From assembly GCF_900111005.1 (NCBI RefSeq), contig NZ_FOFV01000016.1, positions 62,001-126,000 of the forward strand: 64,000 nt of DNA, read 5' to 3'. Of the stretch, positions 1 through 8,058 are shown in pieces. The translations under genes were made by a program, and so were the position numbers. A model generated the notes under the pieces. That model was not told the origin of the DNA and did no database searches. It saw only the letters and a list, made by a program, of their open reading frames with translations. The stretch comes from Lentzea albida (GTDB lineage: Bacteria > Actinomycetota > Actinomycetes > Mycobacteriales > Pseudonocardiaceae). The stretch's first letter is position 1. Every line of letters begins with the position of its first letter.

Positions 1-611
1 TCATCGTCAACGCCCTGTACCTCAAGGTCGGCTGGCTGAACCCGTTCGCCGCCTGGGACACCGCCGACAAGCCGTTCCACGCGCCCGGCGACGACGTGGA
101 CGTGCCGACGATGAAGGTGACGGAGAAGTTCCGCTACGCCCGCCACGACGGCTGGCAGACGATCGTGCTGCCCGCGGACTCGGGCGTCGAGACCGTGGTC
201 CTGCTGCCGGACGAGTCGCTGGACCAGCCGCTGCCCGCCTCCGCGTTCACCGCCCAGGACCTCACGCGGCTCGAGCTCTCACTGCCCAAAGTGGACGTGC
301 GGGCGAAGTTCAACCTGAAGAACACGTTGCGGCAGCTGGGGGTCGAGCGCATGTTCGCGCGCGACGCCGACTTCTCCGGCCTCTCCCCGGACGAGCGGAT
401 GTTCGTGGACGACGTGGTGCACGAGGCCGTGCTGCGCCTCGACGAGGAGGGCCTCGAAGGAGCCGCGGCCACCGCCGTCACGTTCCGGACGGTGTCGATC
501 GAGATCCCGGTGGACCCGGTCGTGGTGACCGTGGACCGGCCGTTCCTGCTCGCGGTGCGGCACGCGCGGTCCGGTGCGATCTACTTCCTCGCGCAGGTCG
601 CCCGTCCGTGA
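1..611 (+). CDS. Serpin (serine protease inhibitor), C-terminal part; 5' end outside window
   Basis: The reading frame is open from base 3 and lacks its start, which lies upstream; the GTG at 96 is internal. It holds roughly the C-terminal half of a serpin. The hinge EGLEGAAATAV is followed by the closing strand DRPFLLAVRHARSGAIYFL and the terminus QVARP, which match the serpin signature. Counting from the hinge glycine as P15 puts P1-P1' at Val-Ser (VTFRTV|SIE). Serpins trap target proteases as covalent complexes; a hydrophobic P1 suggests an elastase or chymotrypsin-like target, which is inference. The stop overlaps the start of the next serpin by 4 nt (GTGA), so the two are probably translationally coupled. 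Confidence 0.88.
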   Translation, partial: IVNALYLKVGWLNPFAAWDTADKPFHAPGDDVDVPTMKVTEKFRYARHDGWQTIVLPADSGVETVVLLPDESLDQPLPASAFTAQDLTRLELSLPKVDVRAKFNLKNTLRQLGVERMFARDADFSGLSPDERMFVDDVVHEAVLRLDEEGLEGAAATAVTFRTVSIEIPVDPVVVTVDRPFLLAVRHARSGAIYFLAQVARP

Positions 612-1612
612 CCGACCAGACCGCGTTCGCCCTGACCCTGCACCGAGCCGCCGTACCCGATCCGTCCGTGAACGCGTGCTGGTCGCCGTTCTCGGTGGCC
701 AGTGCGCTCGCGCTGGTCCACGAGGCCTCCCGGGGGCGGACGCGCGAGGAGCTCGGCCTGCTGATCGGCGGGTTCGACGGCTCGGACGCGCTCGACGTGC
801 CGGACCTGGCCGTCGCGAACTCGCTGTGGGCGGACGCCGGCCTGCCGCTCGACCCCGCCTTCTCGTTGACGGCCTCCGTGCGGAGGGCGGACTTCGCCGA
901 GTCCGGGACCGTGCGCGAACTGATCAACGCCGACGTCGCCGAGGCGACCCGCGGCCTCGTCCCCGCACTGCTGCCGCCCCCTTCCACCCCGTACAGCGGG
1001 GCGGTCGTCGTCAACGCCCTCTACCTCAGGACCGGCTGGGAGACCGCGTTCCCGGCGTCCCGGACGACGCCGCGACCGTTCCACGCCCCCGGCGGTGACG
1101 TCGAGGTGCCGACCATGACGGTGACGGCCGAACTGGGCTACGCCAGGACCGGGGGCTGGCAGACCGTCGTGCTGCCGGCGAAGTCGGGGGTGGAGGTGCT
1201 GGTGCTGCTGCCGGACGGGCCGCTGGACCAGCCGCACCCGGCCGCGTTCGACGTGCCCGGCAGCACCGCCGTCGCGCTGTCACTGCCCAAAGTGGACGTC
1301 CGGGAGAAGTTCGAGCTGCGGGAGGCGCTCGAACAGGTGGGTGTGGGCACGATGTTCTCGCCGGACGCCGATCTCAGCGGGCTCTCGCCGAAGCCCCTGT
1401 TCGTCAGCGAGGTCGTGCACGAGGCCGTGCTGCGACTGGACGAGCAGGGCCTGGAAGGTGCGGCCGCGACCGCGGTGATGAAGTCGCGGGGCGCGCGACC
1501 GAGGAAGCCCGCGCACCCGGTCGTCGTGCTCGTCGACCGGCCGTTCCTGCTCGCCGTCCGGCACGCCCGCTCGAAGGCGGTCTACTTCCTCGCGCAGGTC
1601 GCCCGTCCGTGA
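608..1612 (+). CDS. Serpin family protein, tandem paralogue
   Basis: A 334-aa protein starting at a GTG that overlaps the preceding serpin stop. The N-terminal NACWSPFSVASALALVHEAS region matches serpin helix B, VVVNALYLRTGWE matches strand 3A, and the C-terminus carries the hinge EGAAATAV and signature DRPFLLAVRHARSKAVYFL. It is close to its upstream neighbour over the shared region except in the reactive-centre loop. There this copy has VMKSRGARPRKPAHP, with P1 at or next to Gly/Arg, so it probably targets a different (trypsin-like) protease. It is slightly shorter than animal serpins (about 380 aa), as usual in bacteria. No signal peptide is evident, suggesting an intracellular role. Confidence 0.93.
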   Translation: MTDQTAFALTLHRAAVPDPSVNACWSPFSVASALALVHEASRGRTREELGLLIGGFDGSDALDVPDLAVANSLWADAGLPLDPAFSLTASVRRADFAESGTVRELINADVAEATRGLVPALLPPPSTPYSGAVVVNALYLRTGWETAFPASRTTPRPFHAPGGDVEVPTMTVTAELGYARTGGWQTVVLPAKSGVEVLVLLPDGPLDQPHPAAFDVPGSTAVALSLPKVDVREKFELREALEQVGVGTMFSPDADLSGLSPKPLFVSEVVHEAVLRLDEQGLEGAAATAVMKSRGARPRKPAHPVVVLVDRPFLLAVRHARSKAVYFLAQVARP

Positions 1613-1681
1613 TGGCGTGACGCCCTGTCGGGCGAGCGTTTCGCACGGCGAGATCATGATCATGGGCTTACCGTTCTGCGC

Positions 1682-2200
1682 ATGACCCAGCACGGTGCCG
1701 GCGAGCAGCTCGTCGTGCTCGCCGCGGCGGGCGCCACGCGCATCACCTGCTTCAGCGGCGTCACCATTCCCGTCCTGCTCAGGACCGAGTGCTACGCGAA
1801 GGCGCTGGCCAGGGCGCTGGGGTTCGCGCCGGCGCCCGAACTGCAGCCCGACGGCGTGCTGCCGCAGTGCGTGTTCTTCATCCACGAGTACGCGCTGCGC
1901 ACCGTCGTCGGCGGCGACCGGCTGATGGAGGACCAGGTCCTGCACCTGCTGTTCCACGCGCCGTCGATCCGGATCGTGCCGGCCAGCGCGGGAGGGGCGG
2001 CGGCGGTCGGGCTCGACTACGCGCTCATCCAGTACGAACACGAGCCGCCGCTGGTCTACCTCGCGAACTTCACGCTCGCCAGCGATGCCGCGACCGTGGA
2101 ACGGGCCGTGCAGATCTTCCAGCGCATGCACGCCGTCGCGCTCGACAACGAACGGTCGCGTGACGTGCTCATGGAGTATGTGGCGGTGTACGACCGCTAG
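1682..2200 (+). CDS. DUF5753 (Scr1-type antitoxin-like) protein without HTH
   Basis: A 172-aa protein. Segments such as IPVLLRTECYAKALARAL, VLHLLFHAPSIRIVPASAGG, HEPPLVYLANFTL and the C-terminal DNERSRDVLMEYV correspond to the DUF5753 domain. That domain normally follows an XRE-type helix-turn-helix in actinobacterial regulators, often beside a DUF397 partner. Here the HTH is absent and the ORF begins directly with the sensory-like domain, so direct DNA binding is unlikely. The TAG stop lies inside the left end of a 170-bp inverted repeat, so the native C-terminus may have been altered by that element. Function unknown; a truncated regulator or stand-alone ligand/antitoxin-like domain are both possible. 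Confidence 0.75.
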   Translation: MTQHGAGEQLVVLAAAGATRITCFSGVTIPVLLRTECYAKALARALGFAPAPELQPDGVLPQCVFFIHEYALRTVVGGDRLMEDQVLHLLFHAPSIRIVPASAGGAAAVGLDYALIQYEHEPPLVYLANFTLASDAATVERAVQIFQRMHAVALDNERSRDVLMEYVAVYDR

Positions 2201-2366
2201 GGCCTGCTTCGCCGGTCTCGTCCGGTGAGAGTCGCGGCTGAGGTGGTTCCTGGCGGTGCGGGCGGCAGAGCCGCATACCGGTGTTGTATTCGGGTCTGCC
2301 GCCCGCGCCCCCAGGGGCCGCCTCAGCCCCGGCTATCGCGGACAGGACCGGCGAAGCAGGCCCTAG
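2197..2366. repeat. 170-bp foldback (long imperfect palindrome), MITE-like
   Basis: Perfect 21-bp terminal inverted repeats lie at 2197-2217 and 2346-2366; both begin with CTAG at the outer edge. The inner sequence is also mostly self-complementary (for example GCGGGCGGCAGA pairs with TCTGCCGCCCGC), so the whole unit can fold into one very long hairpin. It carries no ORF. The TAG of the DUF5753 gene (2198-2200) and the TAG of the small minus-strand gene (2363-2365) both fall in the repeat ends. It could be a non-autonomous foldback/MITE element with a CTAG target, or an unusually long bidirectional terminator. Confidence 0.8.
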
Positions 2367-2539
2367 GGGGTGTTGCGGCGCAGGAAGAGCCGCATCCCGT
2401 CCTCGCCCGGCAGCGCGCACAGCAGGAGTTTGACGTTCTGGTGCCGCACCGGGACCGCACACGAGTCGCCTGCCAGCAGTGTTCCCGCGAGCAGGCCGGC
2501 CGACTCGTGGTCGATGTCCAGCACGAAGTCGTTGCTCAT
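2363..2539 (-). CDS. Small hypothetical protein (58 aa)
   Basis: The ORF begins at ATG 2539 and encodes MSNDFVLDIDHESAGLLAGT followed by a region ending LFLRRNTP. It is soluble and has no recognised motif. Its stop codon lies inside the right end of the foldback repeat. It converges with the DUF5753 gene and is divergent from the carboxymuconolactone decarboxylase gene. A plausible protein-like composition and start are the only support; it could also be non-coding. Confidence 0.45.
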   Translation of the reverse strand: MSNDFVLDIDHESAGLLAGTLLAGDSCAVPVRHQNVKLLLCALPGEDGMRLFLRRNTP

Positions 2540-2586
2540 GCAGGGACCCTATGGGTGGACCGGCTCGCGCCCCAGTCACCCAAAGG

Positions 2587-2613
2587 TGTCACGTTCCGGC
2601 GGGCTGCCCCGTC
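2587..2613 (+). promoter_or_regulatory. Putative ECF41-type promoter of the CMD operon
   Basis: TGTCACG at 2587-2593 and CGTC at 2610-2613, separated by 16 bp, match the -35 (TGTCACA) and -10 (CGTC) elements known for ECF41 sigma factors. An ECF41 sigma gene lies 1.4 kb downstream. The -10 element ends only 8 bp before the ATG at 2622, so the transcript would be leaderless or nearly so. Confidence 0.6.
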
Positions 2614-2621
2614 CACAGGAC

Positions 2622-3179
2622 ATGACGAGGATCAACGGAGTTGCCAAGAAGGACGCGGGCCCGCTGCTCAAGGCCGTGTACTGGTTCGCGCGGCGTGAGT
2701 TCGGGGCGGTGCCGGAGCCCGTCACGGTGATGGCGCACCACCCGAAGCTGCTGATGGCGAGCAGCCGCCACGAGCTGGCGGTCAAGAAGGCGGTCCACGG
2801 GCCGTTGTTCGAGCTGTGCGTATATAGGACGGCCGTGCGACTCGGGTGCTCGTGGTGCGTCGACTTCGGCGCCATGCTGATGAAGCACGGCGGGCTCGAC
2901 GTCGAGCGCCTCAAGCACATCGACTCCTACGCCACGTCGCCGCTGTTCACCGACCTCGAACGCAAGGCGCTCGCCTACGCCGACGCGATGACGGAGACGC
3001 CGGTCGCCGTCACCGACGAGCAGGTCGCGGAGCTCGAGGAGCTGCTGGGGCGCAAGGAACTCGTCGCGCTGACCTACCAGATCGCGCTGGAGAACCAGCG
3101 GGCCCGGTTCAACAGCGCGTTCGACATCAAGGACCAGGGCTTCACCTCTGGCGACGCCTGCCGGGTGCCGACAAACTAG
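2622..3179 (+). CDS. Carboxymuconolactone decarboxylase / AhpD-like protein
   Basis: A 185-aa protein of the CMD/alkylhydroperoxidase-D superfamily. Glu, 11 residues, then CSWC follows the AhpD pattern EX11CX2C, but the proton-relay His expected four residues after the second Cys is Gly (CVDFG). ATG 2622 is chosen because it sits just after the ECF41-like promoter; the longer upstream frame would run through that promoter. The methyltransferase gene follows after 5 bp, so the two form an operon. CMD proteins are the commonest partners of ECF41 sigma factors, which supports regulation by the sigma gene at 4001-4861. The substrate is unknown; a thiol-based oxidoreductase role is likely. Confidence 0.88.
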   Translation: MTRINGVAKKDAGPLLKAVYWFARREFGAVPEPVTVMAHHPKLLMASSRHELAVKKAVHGPLFELCVYRTAVRLGCSWCVDFGAMLMKHGGLDVERLKHIDSYATSPLFTDLERKALAYADAMTETPVAVTDEQVAELEELLGRKELVALTYQIALENQRARFNSAFDIKDQGFTSGDACRVPTN

Positions 3180-3184
3180 GGCGT

Positions 3185-3997
3185 GTGGAGAAGATCGCAC
3201 TCACGGGTGCGCAGGAGACCATGCTCGCCACGCTGTACGGACGGGCCCTCGACAGCGAGCGGCCCACGTCCGTGCTGCACGACGACGAGGCCAGACGCGC
3301 CGTCGACCGCATCGACTACGACTTCGCCAAGACCGGGATGACCACGACCACGGCGGTCGGCGTCGCCATCCGCGGCAGGGTGCTCGACGACTGGACGCGC
3401 GACTTCCTCGGGCGCCACCCGTCGTGCACCGTGCTGCACCTGGCCTGCGGCCTGGACACACGCGCGCACCGCATCGAACGGCCGGACACCGTGCGGTGGG
3501 TCGACGTCGACATGCCGGACGTCGTCGCGTTGCGGCACAAGCTCTTGCCCGAACCCCAAGGCGACTACCGGCTCGTGGCGTCGTCGGTGACCGAGGACGC
3601 CTGGCTGCACGAGGTGCCCGCCGGCGGACCGGTCGTCGCGGTGTTCGAGGGCCTGTCGATGTACCTCACGCAGGCGGAGGGGCACGCGTTGATCCGCCGG
3701 ATCACCAGCCGGTTCGACAGCGGTGAGCTGCTGTTCGACGTCTACGGGTCGTGGGGGATCAAGCTGCAGAAGCTCGTGCCCGCCGTGCGCAACGCGGGCG
3801 CGACCCTGCACTGGGGTGTCGACGACCCGCGCGAGGTCGAGGCGCTGCACCCCGGACTGACCACAGTGGACGCCTGGCGCAGCGTGGACCTGCCGCACCT
3901 GGAGGCGTTGCCCAGGTCCGGTCAGATCCAGATGAAGGTCGTCAGCGCGATCCCGAAGCTCCGCGACGTCGGGAAGCTGCTGCGGATGCGCTGGTGA
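3185..3997 (+). CDS. Class I SAM-dependent methyltransferase, LCM family
   Basis: A 270-aa protein of the leucine carboxyl methyltransferase-like (PPM/LCM) family, often annotated as O-methyltransferase in polyketide biosynthesis. The SAM-binding motif VLHLACGLDTRAHRI is followed by WVDVDMPDVVALRHKLLP, the hallmark acidic loop, and then VVAVFEGLSMYL. GTG 3185 is chosen because it gives a standard N-terminus and lies 5 bp after the CMD stop; a longer frame would overlap the CMD gene. Its 3' end faces the sigma gene with only 3 bp between. Probably co-transcribed with CMD under the ECF41-type promoter. Substrate unknown. Confidence 0.9.
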   Translation: MEKIALTGAQETMLATLYGRALDSERPTSVLHDDEARRAVDRIDYDFAKTGMTTTTAVGVAIRGRVLDDWTRDFLGRHPSCTVLHLACGLDTRAHRIERPDTVRWVDVDMPDVVALRHKLLPEPQGDYRLVASSVTEDAWLHEVPAGGPVVAVFEGLSMYLTQAEGHALIRRITSRFDSGELLFDVYGSWGIKLQKLVPAVRNAGATLHWGVDDPREVEALHPGLTTVDAWRSVDLPHLEALPRSGQIQMKVVSAIPKLRDVGKLLRMRW

Positions 3998-4000
3998 CCG

Positions 4001-4861
4001 TCAGAACGCCACGTGCGTGAGCTTGTCCGGGTTCGCGATGTCGTAGATCGCGGCCACCTTGCCCTCGTGCACGGTGAACGCCGTGACGCGCGACGTCACG
4101 TCGCCGTACGCGGGCATCAGCACGCCGATGTCGCCGTTGACGAACGTCGGCCGGTGCTCCTCCGGATAGCCGTACTTGCGCATGAGGCCGAGGAAGAAGC
4201 GGGCGACCTTGTCCGCGCCGGAGACCGTGTTGACCGCGGTGCGGACCTTGCCGCCGCCGTCGCCGATCATCACCGCGTCCGGGTGCAGCAGTTCCAGCAC
4301 GCGGTCGATGTCCCCGCTCGCCATGGCGCGCAGGAACTTCTCCAGCACCTCCTGCTGCTCGGCCAGCGCCGCGCGGGGCGGCGGCTCGGCGTCCGCGACG
4401 GCCTTGCGGGCACGGGACGCGTGCTTGCGCGCCGCGGCCTCTGAGACCTGCAACACGTCGGCGATCTCGTTGAACGGCAACGAGAACGCGTCGTGCAGCA
4501 CGAACGCGACGCGCTGGTCGGGCGTGAGCCGGTCGAGCACCACCAGCGCGGCCATCCGGACGCCGTCGGCCTGCACCACGCTCGCCAGCGGGTCGTCCTC
4601 ACCGGTCGTGAGCAGCGGTTCCGGCAGCCACGAACCCACGTACGTCTCGCGGCGCACGGCGGCGGAGCGCAGCCTGTCGAGGCAGATGCGGCTCACCACG
4701 GTCGTGAGCCAGCCCCGCGCGTCCTGGATGCCCTCGGCCTTCGCGAACCGGGGCCACGCCTCCTGCACGGCGTCCTCGGCGTCGGCGAAGCTGCCGGTCA
4801 GGCGGTACGCGACGCCGATCAGGTGCGTCCGGTGCAGGGCGAAGACGTCGGCGGTGGTCAC
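4001..4861 (-). CDS. sigJ: ECF41-family RNA polymerase sigma factor (SigJ-like) with SnoaL-like C-terminal domain
   Basis: A 286-aa protein. Residues 1-75 form sigma region 2 and residues ~105-160 region 4 with its HTH (VSEAAARKHASRARKAV). The linker carries WLPEPL (78-83), diagnostic for ECF41, and the C-terminal NTF2/SnoaL-like domain (~170-286) holds the DGGG motif. In this group the C-terminal extension acts as a built-in regulator instead of a separate anti-sigma factor. The nearby CMD gene and its TGTCAC-N17-CGTC type promoter fit the usual ECF41 pairing. The gene is divergent from dnaG with a 35-bp gap; no obvious ECF41 motif precedes it. The symbol is by family resemblance. Confidence 0.92.
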   Translation of the reverse strand: MTTADVFALHRTHLIGVAYRLTGSFADAEDAVQEAWPRFAKAEGIQDARGWLTTVVSRICLDRLRSAAVRRETYVGSWLPEPLLTTGEDDPLASVVQADGVRMAALVVLDRLTPDQRVAFVLHDAFSLPFNEIADVLQVSEAAARKHASRARKAVADAEPPPRAALAEQQEVLEKFLRAMASGDIDRVLELLHPDAVMIGDGGGKVRTAVNTVSGADKVARFFLGLMRKYGYPEEHRPTFVNGDIGVLMPAYGDVTSRVTAFTVHEGKVAAIYDIANPDKLTHVAF

Positions 4862-4896
4862 GGTCGGCAGTTTGCCAGGGGATTAGACTCGGGGAC

Positions 4897-6786
4897 GTGG
4901 CAGGACGCATCAGGGAGAGCGACATCGCGTTGGTGCGTGAGCGCAGCCGGATCGACGAGGTCGTCGGTGACCAGGTTTCGCTGAAGCGGGCCGGTGGAGG
5001 CGCCCTGAAGGGGTTGTGCCCCTTCCACGACGAGAAGACGCCGTCGTTCAACGTGCGCCCGTCGCACGGCACGTTCCACTGCTTCGGCTGCGGCGAGGGC
5101 GGCGACGTGATCGCCTTCGTGATGAAAGTCGAGCACCTGTCGTTCGTGGAGGCCGTCGAGCGGCTCGCGGACAGGGCCGGCATCCAGCTCGTCTACGAGG
5201 GCGGCGGCAACACGGTCCAGCGCGACCGCGGCACCCGCAGCAGGCTCATCGAGGCCCACAAGGCCGCCGCCGAGTACTACTCGGAGCAGCTCAAGTCGCC
5301 CGAGGCGCAGCCCGCCCGCGAGTTCCTCGCCGAGCGCGGGTTCGACGAGAACGCGGCACGCCAGTTCGGCTGCGGCTTCGCGCCCGGCGGCTGGGACAAG
5401 CTCACCAAACACCTGCTCGGACGCGGTTTCGAGCTGCAGGAGCTGATCAAGGCGCAGCTCACCAAGGAGGGCCGGCAGGGGCCGATCGACCGGTTCCACC
5501 GGCGGCTGCTGTGGCCGATCAAGGACATCGGCGGCGACGTCGTCGGGTTCGGCGCCCGCCGGATCTTCGACGACGACCCGATCCAGGCGAAGTACCTGAA
5601 CACCAGCGAGTCGATGATCTACAAGAAGTCGCAGGTGCTGTTCGGGCTCGACCAGGCCAAGCGCGAGATCGCGAAGCGCAAGCAGGCGGTCATCGTCGAG
5701 GGTTACACCGACGTGATGGCGATGCACCTCGCGGGCGTGCCGACGGCCGTCGCGTCCTGCGGCACGGCGTTCGGCACCGACCACATGAACGTGCTGCGCA
5801 GGCTGCTGATCGACGACGACGTGAACGGCGAGGTCATCTTCACCTTCGACGGCGACGAGGCGGGCCAGAAGGCCGCGCTGAAGGCCTTCGACGGGGAGCA
5901 GCACTTCTCCGCGCAGACCTACATCGCGGTCGCGCCGGACGGCATGGACCCGTGCGAGCTGCGGCAGGCCAAGGGCGACGTGGCGGTGCGCGACCTGGTG
6001 GCGCGGCGCATCCCGCTGATCGAGTTCGCGATCAAGGCCCAGCTCAAGGCGTACGACCTCGACTCGGTGGACGGCCGCGTCGAGGCGCTGAAGAAGATGG
6101 TGCCGTTCGTCGCGCAGATCAAGGACAGGGCCAAGCGCGACGGCTACGCGACGCGTCTGGCGTGGTGGGTCGGCTGGGACGACGAGGCGATGGTCGTGCG
6201 CCGGGTGCGCCAGACCGCCGGTGGCAAGGCGCCCGTGGTGCCCGCCGCGCGCGTCGACCCGAACCAGATGGCGCTCGGCGTGGAGGTCGACGGCCCGGCC
6301 CGGCCGAACCCGCGCGACCCGAAGCTGATCTTCGAACGCGAGGTGCTCAAGATCGCGCTGCGGCTGCCCGAGTACGCGGGGCCGCTCTACGACTCGCTGC
6401 CGGACGAGGCCTTCACCGACCCGGCGTACGTCGCGCTGCACCGGGCGATCCGGGACGCGGGCGGTGCGGCCTGCGGCCTCGCGGGCACGGCGTACCTGGA
6501 CGCGATCTCGCAGGCGTGCCAGCACGCGTCGGTGCGGTCGGTGCTGACCGAGCTCGCGGTGGAACCGTTGGCCGTCAAGCAGAACGACGAGTTCCGCTAC
6601 GTGTCGATGGTGATCGCGCGCCTGCAGGAGGTGCAGGTCGGCAAGCAGGTCGAGGACGTGAAGTCGCGGCTGCGCCGGCTGTCGCCGATCAAGGACGCCG
6701 ACGAGTACCGGGCGCTGTGGGGCGACCTGGTGGCCCTGGAGGAGTACCGCAAGGCGCTCCTGCAGCAGAGCGCTGGAGTGCTGTAG
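4897..6786 (+). CDS. dnaG: DNA primase
   Basis: A 629-aa DnaG that synthesises RNA primers at the replication fork. The CHC2 zinc finger is complete (C41, H44, C62, C65). The TOPRIM domain shows VIVEGYTDVMAMHLAG at about residue 267 and FDGDEAGQKAA near 317, holding the catalytic Glu and Asp residues. A C-terminal helical region for DnaB contact follows. The GTG start gives the expected N-terminus AGRIRESDIALVRERSRID. The length is normal for actinobacteria. The next gene starts on the last base of the stop codon, so they are coupled. Confidence 0.98.
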   Translation: MAGRIRESDIALVRERSRIDEVVGDQVSLKRAGGGALKGLCPFHDEKTPSFNVRPSHGTFHCFGCGEGGDVIAFVMKVEHLSFVEAVERLADRAGIQLVYEGGGNTVQRDRGTRSRLIEAHKAAAEYYSEQLKSPEAQPAREFLAERGFDENAARQFGCGFAPGGWDKLTKHLLGRGFELQELIKAQLTKEGRQGPIDRFHRRLLWPIKDIGGDVVGFGARRIFDDDPIQAKYLNTSESMIYKKSQVLFGLDQAKREIAKRKQAVIVEGYTDVMAMHLAGVPTAVASCGTAFGTDHMNVLRRLLIDDDVNGEVIFTFDGDEAGQKAALKAFDGEQHFSAQTYIAVAPDGMDPCELRQAKGDVAVRDLVARRIPLIEFAIKAQLKAYDLDSVDGRVEALKKMVPFVAQIKDRAKRDGYATRLAWWVGWDDEAMVVRRVRQTAGGKAPVVPAARVDPNQMALGVEVDGPARPNPRDPKLIFEREVLKIALRLPEYAGPLYDSLPDEAFTDPAYVALHRAIRDAGGAACGLAGTAYLDAISQACQHASVRSVLTELAVEPLAVKQNDEFRYVSMVIARLQEVQVGKQVEDVKSRLRRLSPIKDADEYRALWGDLVALEEYRKALLQQSAGVL

Positions 6787-7286
6787 TGGGGTTGTTGCGG
6801 CGGTTGTTCGGCAACGGTGCGCCGGACGGGTTCACCGGCTCGCTGGAGCGCGAGGAGACCGTGATCGCGCACGCGCCGGTGACGGGCGGCGGGCACCTCG
6901 TCGTGACGTCGCTCGGGCTGTGGGTGCCGGGGGAGTCGCCGCGGCGCATCGGCTGGCACCTGATCAGCAAGGTGAAGTGGGAGGGCGCGCTGCGGGTGGT
7001 GGAGGCGTCCGAGGCCTCGACCGAAGGTCCCGTCGTGCTGCTCGAAGACCTTCCCGCGCACCGGTTCGCGCTCGAGGACCCGAGGCGCGTGCTGCGCGCG
7101 ATCAGCCAGCGCGTCGAGGGGTCGATCCGGCACCGCGAGCGCGTCGAGTCGCCCGGCGTGTGGATCCTGCAGCGCAAGATCCCCGGTCAGGACGGTGTCG
7201 TGTGGCAGGCGCGCGGCGACGCGGGCGTGGACCTGGGCGCGGTGCGCGAGGCCGTTTCGGCGTTCGCCGCGAAGCTTGCGGGCTAG
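6786..7286 (+). CDS. Conserved actinobacterial hypothetical downstream of dnaG
   Basis: A 166-aa soluble protein whose GTG start overlaps the dnaG stop by one base (TAGTG), implying translational coupling. The N-terminus is GLLRRLFGNGAPDGFTGSLE; a beta-rich middle section (HLVVTSLGLWVPGE, RRIGWHLISKVKWEG) resembles a PH-like fold of the kind found in small actinobacterial proteins. No catalytic motif is visible. Position directly after dnaG suggests a conserved neighbourhood, but a role in replication is not shown. Confidence 0.85.
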   Translation: MGLLRRLFGNGAPDGFTGSLEREETVIAHAPVTGGGHLVVTSLGLWVPGESPRRIGWHLISKVKWEGALRVVEASEASTEGPVVLLEDLPAHRFALEDPRRVLRAISQRVEGSIRHRERVESPGVWILQRKIPGQDGVVWQARGDAGVDLGAVREAVSAFAAKLAG

Positions 7287-7311
7287 CAGTACGCGTGTAC
7301 TGTTAGTTGGC

Positions 7312-8052
7312 ATGTGGGATCCGGCGCAGTACCTGGCCTTCGCCGATCACCGGGCGAGGCCGTTCTACGAACTTGTCGGGCGCGTGCGGGCCGCCGAACC
7401 CCGTCGGGTGGTGGACGTGGGCTGCGGACCCGGCAACCTGACGCTGTCGTTGTCGCAGCGGTGGCCCTCGGCAGTGGTCGAGGCGTTCGACTCGTCGCCG
7501 GAGATGGTCGAAGCGGCGCGTGAGGCCGGCGTGAACGCTCGGGTGGACGACCTGACCACCTGGAAACCGTTGCCGGACACCGACGTCGTGGTGTCCAACG
7601 CGGTTCTGCAGTGGGTTCCGTCACATCCCTCGATCGTGTCTTCCTGGGCGGCGGCGCTGCCGTCCGGCGCGTGGCTCGCGTTCCAGGTGCCCGGCAACTA
7701 CGCGGACCCCTCGCACCGGTTGATCCGCGAGGTGGCCGGATCGGCGTTGGAGCACGTCTTCCGTGCCGAGAAGCCGGTTCTGCAGCCCGTGGAGTACGCG
7801 GACCTGCTCGGCGACTGCTCCTCGGTGGACGTCTGGGAGACGACGTACGTGCAGCGGCTGTCCGGTCGGGACCCGGTGCTCGAATGGGTGAGCGGCACGG
7901 CTCTGCGGCCCGTGCGCGCGGCTCTGTCCTCAACGGACTGGGAGGCCTACGTGGCGGAACTGGCGCCGCGGCTGCGCGAGGCGTACCCGCAGCGAGCCGA
8001 CGGCACCACTTGGTTCCCTTTCAGGCGGATCTTCGCGGTGGCGCAGGTGTGA
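7312..8052 (+). CDS. tam: Trans-aconitate 2-methyltransferase-like SAM methyltransferase
   Basis: A 246-aa class I methyltransferase. It begins MWDPAQYLAFADHRARPF, a characteristic Tam opening. Motif I is VVDVGCGPGNLTLSL and motif post-I VEAFDSSPEMV; later comes VVSNAVLQWVPSHPS. In the family it methylates trans-aconitate, which otherwise inhibits aconitase. It starts 25 bp after the preceding gene and may share its transcript. It is convergent with the YtxH-like gene with 6 bp between. The family assignment is firm; the substrate is by homology. Confidence 0.9.
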   Translation: MWDPAQYLAFADHRARPFYELVGRVRAAEPRRVVDVGCGPGNLTLSLSQRWPSAVVEAFDSSPEMVEAAREAGVNARVDDLTTWKPLPDTDVVVSNAVLQWVPSHPSIVSSWAAALPSGAWLAFQVPGNYADPSHRLIREVAGSALEHVFRAEKPVLQPVEYADLLGDCSSVDVWETTYVQRLSGRDPVLEWVSGTALRPVRAALSSTDWEAYVAELAPRLREAYPQRADGTTWFPFRRIFAVAQV

Positions 8053-8058
8053 GGACTG

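Noticed and set aside
4897..6786. Large minus-strand ORF across dnaG (to 4858) and a plus-strand shadow to 7286
   Set aside because: Their composition is Arg/His/Ala-rich from high third-position GC; dnaG motifs are on the plus strand.
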